This document shows positions 14,060 to 15,331 of a DNA stretch of 15,331 nucleotides, in pieces. Source of the stretch: WHSV01 sp050694055 (GTDB lineage: Bacteria; Actinomycetota; CADDZG01; WHSQ01); NCBI GenBank assembly GCA_050694055.1, contig JBOGWX010000154.1:1-15331 (forward strand). Reading direction: 5' to 3'. Within the stretch, counting starts at the first letter, position 1, and each line of letters opens with the position of its first letter. The notes under the pieces were generated by a model that saw nothing but the letters and a program-made list of their open reading frames with translations, searched no databases and was not told where the DNA came from. The position numbers were made by a program, and so were the translations under genes.

Positions 14060-14075
14060 GACCCTAGAGAGGGTC
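14060..14075. promoter_or_regulatory. 6-4-6 dyad over the putative rmuC -10 element
   Basis: GACCCT-AGAG-AGGGTC is a perfect inverted repeat. On the reverse strand it contains TAGGGT (14066-14061), which ends six bases before the rmuC ATG and may be the -10 element. The dyad could be an operator masking that promoter, or a small terminator hairpin for the gene upstream; there is no T-run to favour the latter. Confidence 0.35.
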
Positions 14076-14092
14076 TGTGACAGTTTCTGTGA
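14074..14092. repeat. Direct repeat TCTGTGA x2 with 12-base period upstream of rmuC
   Basis: TCTGTGA at 14074-14080 and again at 14086-14092, separated by CAGTT, lie about 20-38 bases upstream of the rmuC ATG, where the -35 region would fall. Tandem half-sites of this kind can bind regulators, but none is identified here. Confidence 0.3.
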
Positions 14093-14107
14093 TTTCCGCT
14101 CTTGCCG

Positions 14108-14953
14108 TTAGTTCCAGGCCCCCTCCAGCGGCGCCCCCATCTGCGAAGCGAACTCCCCCAGCTCGACAGAGGCCCGCAGGGCCTCGACCGCCAGGGCCCG
14201 GCCCCCCTGGTCGAGCCACGGTCTGAGCTCCTCTCGGTGCAAGTTCTGGTCGAACATCCGAAGTCCATTTCCGAGCGTGCGGGTCATCTGCATCCCGACC
14301 GCGATGAGCTCGGACACGACCTCGCCGCGCGGCTCTCCTGTTTCGTCCACCCGATTGAGGTAGTCCTCGCCCCCCACGGCCTCGATGAGGGCCGAGCAGA
14401 GACGCACCCCCGCATCCATCTCGCTCAGTAGGCGCTGTTGGAGTAGCGACGCCAGGACCAACTCGCACTGCGAGGCGAAGAAGCCGCCCCTCGTCGTGAG
14501 GGTTCGAGCGGCGGCGCGCCACAAGCGCGCCGGGTGACCGAGCCAGACACGGCCGGACCAGGTCACAGTGTCGCGCGAGCCCGCTCGTTCGATGGCTCCG
14601 ATATCGCGCGCCAGCAGGTGCAGCGCGTCGATCTCGCTGAAGCCGCGCTCGCCCTCCGGCGTCAGCGGCTCGGGGTTCCAGCCGAAGCGGGCATTGCCGG
14701 TGGCCGTGAACGCGCGCGTCGTTCCCCACCGGTCGGCCGGAATACCGGCGACGGCCGCCCGGTCGATGATCCAGGAGAGAGGCTCCATCGCCCAGCGAAT
14801 GCGGTCGTCGTCCAGCGTCGCGGGTTGTCCAAGCTCGCCGCGCAGCGGCTGAAGGAGATGCAATCGGGCCGGGCCCACGCAGCTCGACCACCGCTCGAAG
14901 AGCTCGTCGAAACACTCGTTGAGGCACTCGTTGAAGTTCCGGCTGTCGTCCAT
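14108..14953 (-). CDS. Unrecognised soluble protein divergent from WS/DGAT (281 aa)
   Basis: I do not recognise this family. The N-terminus (RNFNECLNECFDELFERW) contains a NEC repeat, visible in DNA as near-repeated CACTCGTTGA segments around 14912-14935. There is a Trp-rich central part (WAMEPLSWIIDRA, DRWGTTRAF, FGWNPEPLTPEGERGF) and a mostly helical C-terminal half (TRTLGNGLRMFDQNLHREEL). No signal peptide or clear membrane segment is seen. I start it at the ATG at 14953; a TTG at 14965 is possible. TTGCAT ends six bases upstream and a perfect CRP-type site is centred 41.5 bases upstream, matching class II activation if the mRNA is leaderless. It diverges from an acyltransferase, so a role linked to storage lipid is a reasonable guess, not a conclusion. 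Confidence 0.75.
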   Translation of the reverse strand: MDDSRNFNECLNECFDELFERWSSCVGPARLHLLQPLRGELGQPATLDDDRIRWAMEPLSWIIDRAAVAGIPADRWGTTRAFTATGNARFGWNPEPLTPEGERGFSEIDALHLLARDIGAIERAGSRDTVTWSGRVWLGHPARLWRAAARTLTTRGGFFASQCELVLASLLQQRLLSEMDAGVRLCSALIEAVGGEDYLNRVDETGEPRGEVVSELIAVGMQMTRTLGNGLRMFDQNLHREELRPWLDQGGRALAVEALRASVELGEFASQMGAPLEGAWN

Positions 14954-14986
14954 GGCCCCATGCAAGCCCGAGCCTCATCCCCGCAC

Positions 14987-15002
14987 TGTGACGCACGTCA
15001 CA
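14987..15002. promoter_or_regulatory. Perfect CRP/GlxR-type operator (TGTGA-N6-TCACA)
   Basis: TGTGACGCACGTCACA is a full-consensus CRP-family palindrome, extended to seven matching bases per arm (TGTGACG/CGTCACA). In Actinobacteria such sites are bound by cAMP-responsive CRP or GlxR. It lies in the 107-base space between divergent genes. The centre (14994.5) is 41.5 bases upstream of the ATG at 14953 and 66.5 upstream of the ATG at 15061. No CRP gene is in the window, so the binding protein is inferred. Confidence 0.72.
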
Positions 15003-15045
15003 CTTTCGGTGAAACTCAACGAAAAGCTCGATCACGCCGGCGTGG

Positions 15046-15051
15046 CAGAAT
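15046..15051 (+). promoter_or_regulatory. Putative -10 element for the WS/DGAT gene
   Basis: CAGAAT lies nine bases before the ATG at 15061. A start about seven bases after it would put the CRP site centre near -63, close to the -61.5 preferred for class I activation. No Shine-Dalgarno sequence precedes the ATG. Confidence 0.33.
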
Positions 15052-15060
15052 CTCATAACG

Positions 15061-15331
15061 ATGGCTTCCGAGCGGACTTCCCACGAGCGCCTCACCGTTC
15101 TCGACGAGATGTTCCTTCATCTCGAGGGGCCGAGCACCCACATGCACGTCGGCGGCATCGCGCTCTTCGAGGGCGAGCCCCCCGACTACGACGACGTCCT
15201 GCGCATGATCGACGAGCGCCTCCAGTACGTGCCGCGCTTCCGTCAGAAGCTCGCCACCGTCCCGCTCGGCCTCGGCCGGCCCGTGTGGGTCGACGATCCG
15301 CACTTCAACCTCGAGTACCACGTGCGCCACA
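15061..15331 (+). CDS. Wax ester synthase/diacylglycerol O-acyltransferase, N-terminal fragment (90 codons visible)
   Basis: The visible N-terminus (LTVLDEMFLHLEGPSTHMHV, then GGIALFEG) is the characteristic opening of bacterial WS/DGAT enzymes (PF03007), which join acyl-CoA to diacylglycerol or fatty alcohols to make triacylglycerol or wax ester at the membrane or lipid droplet. The segment PRFRQKLATVPLGLGRPVWVDDPHFNLEYHV (key parts PRFRQKL and PVWVDD) also fits the family. The catalytic HHxxxDG motif would lie further on, past the window edge, so activity cannot be judged. The open frame reaches base 15331 without a stop. No Shine-Dalgarno sequence precedes the ATG; a CRP-type site lies 66.5 bases upstream and probably couples expression to cAMP or carbon state. 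Confidence 0.9.
   Translation, partial: MASERTSHERLTVLDEMFLHLEGPSTHMHVGGIALFEGEPPDYDDVLRMIDERLQYVPRFRQKLATVPLGLGRPVWVDDPHFNLEYHVRH

Noticed and set aside
14074..14092. Second CRP site upstream of rmuC
   Set aside because: The two TGTGA half-sites are in direct, not inverted, orientation, so they do not form the CRP palindrome.
14954..14965. TTG start for the 281-residue protein
   Set aside because: The ATG at 14953 is a stronger start with a -10-like hexamer six bases upstream; the TTG would add only four residues.
15016..15330. Reverse open frame at the right edge
   Set aside because: It is antisense to the clear WS/DGAT N-terminus.

Overview
This is a GC-rich stretch of bacterial chromosome with 18 genes and almost no empty space. 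The actinobacterial signs are frequent GTG starts, many starts with no Shine-Dalgarno sequence but a TAnnnT-like hexamer 6-10 bases upstream (the usual look of leaderless mRNAs), a YflT-type glycine-zipper stress protein, and a WS/DGAT acyltransferase. My best guess is an Actinomycetota lineage, possibly uncultivated; genus cannot be read from this sequence. I see no phage, transposon, CRISPR, tRNA or rRNA, so it looks like ordinary chromosomal housekeeping and accessory content.

Layout. Positions 1-118 are a 9-bp tandem repeat of 13 copies that runs off the left edge. Two forward genes follow: a YbaK/EbsC-type aminoacyl-tRNA deacylase (188-694) and a Rid-family protein lacking the canonical deaminase arginine (732-1151). 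A reverse block reads from 5307 to 1165: glycine-zipper stress protein, NAD(P) aldehyde dehydrogenase, small membrane HEXXH protein, secreted CocE-like serine hydrolase. Facing away from it are a CorA metal channel (5367-6368) and an unrecognised 79-residue protein (6402-6641). A reverse pair overlapping by 4 bases follows: a zinc-ribbon polytopic membrane protein and a glyoxalase-II-like metallo-hydrolase (8905-6666). Next come a P1/S58 (DmpA/NylC-like) self-processing hydrolase (9024-9917), a reverse MDR oxidoreductase (10954-9926), and a two-gene mini-operon (11088-11434) of a CX2C/HX4H zinc-finger-like basic protein and a 57-residue partner. The right end holds a reverse secreted trypsin-like protease with a C-terminal Ig-like domain, reverse rmuC, a reverse unrecognised 281-residue protein, and the start of a forward WS/DGAT gene cut by the window edge.

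Regulation. The clearest regulatory signal is a perfect TGTGA-N6-TCACA palindrome (14987-15002), the CRP/GlxR consensus, between the unrecognised gene and the WS/DGAT gene. Its centre lies 41.5 bases upstream of the unrecognised gene's ATG and 66.5 upstream of the acyltransferase's ATG, positions compatible with activation of both. This links an unknown protein to storage-lipid or wax-ester synthesis and is the best lead here for something undescribed. Two other dyads lie at 10989-11010 and 14060-14075. Convergent genes are only 8-24 bases apart and lack clear intrinsic terminators.
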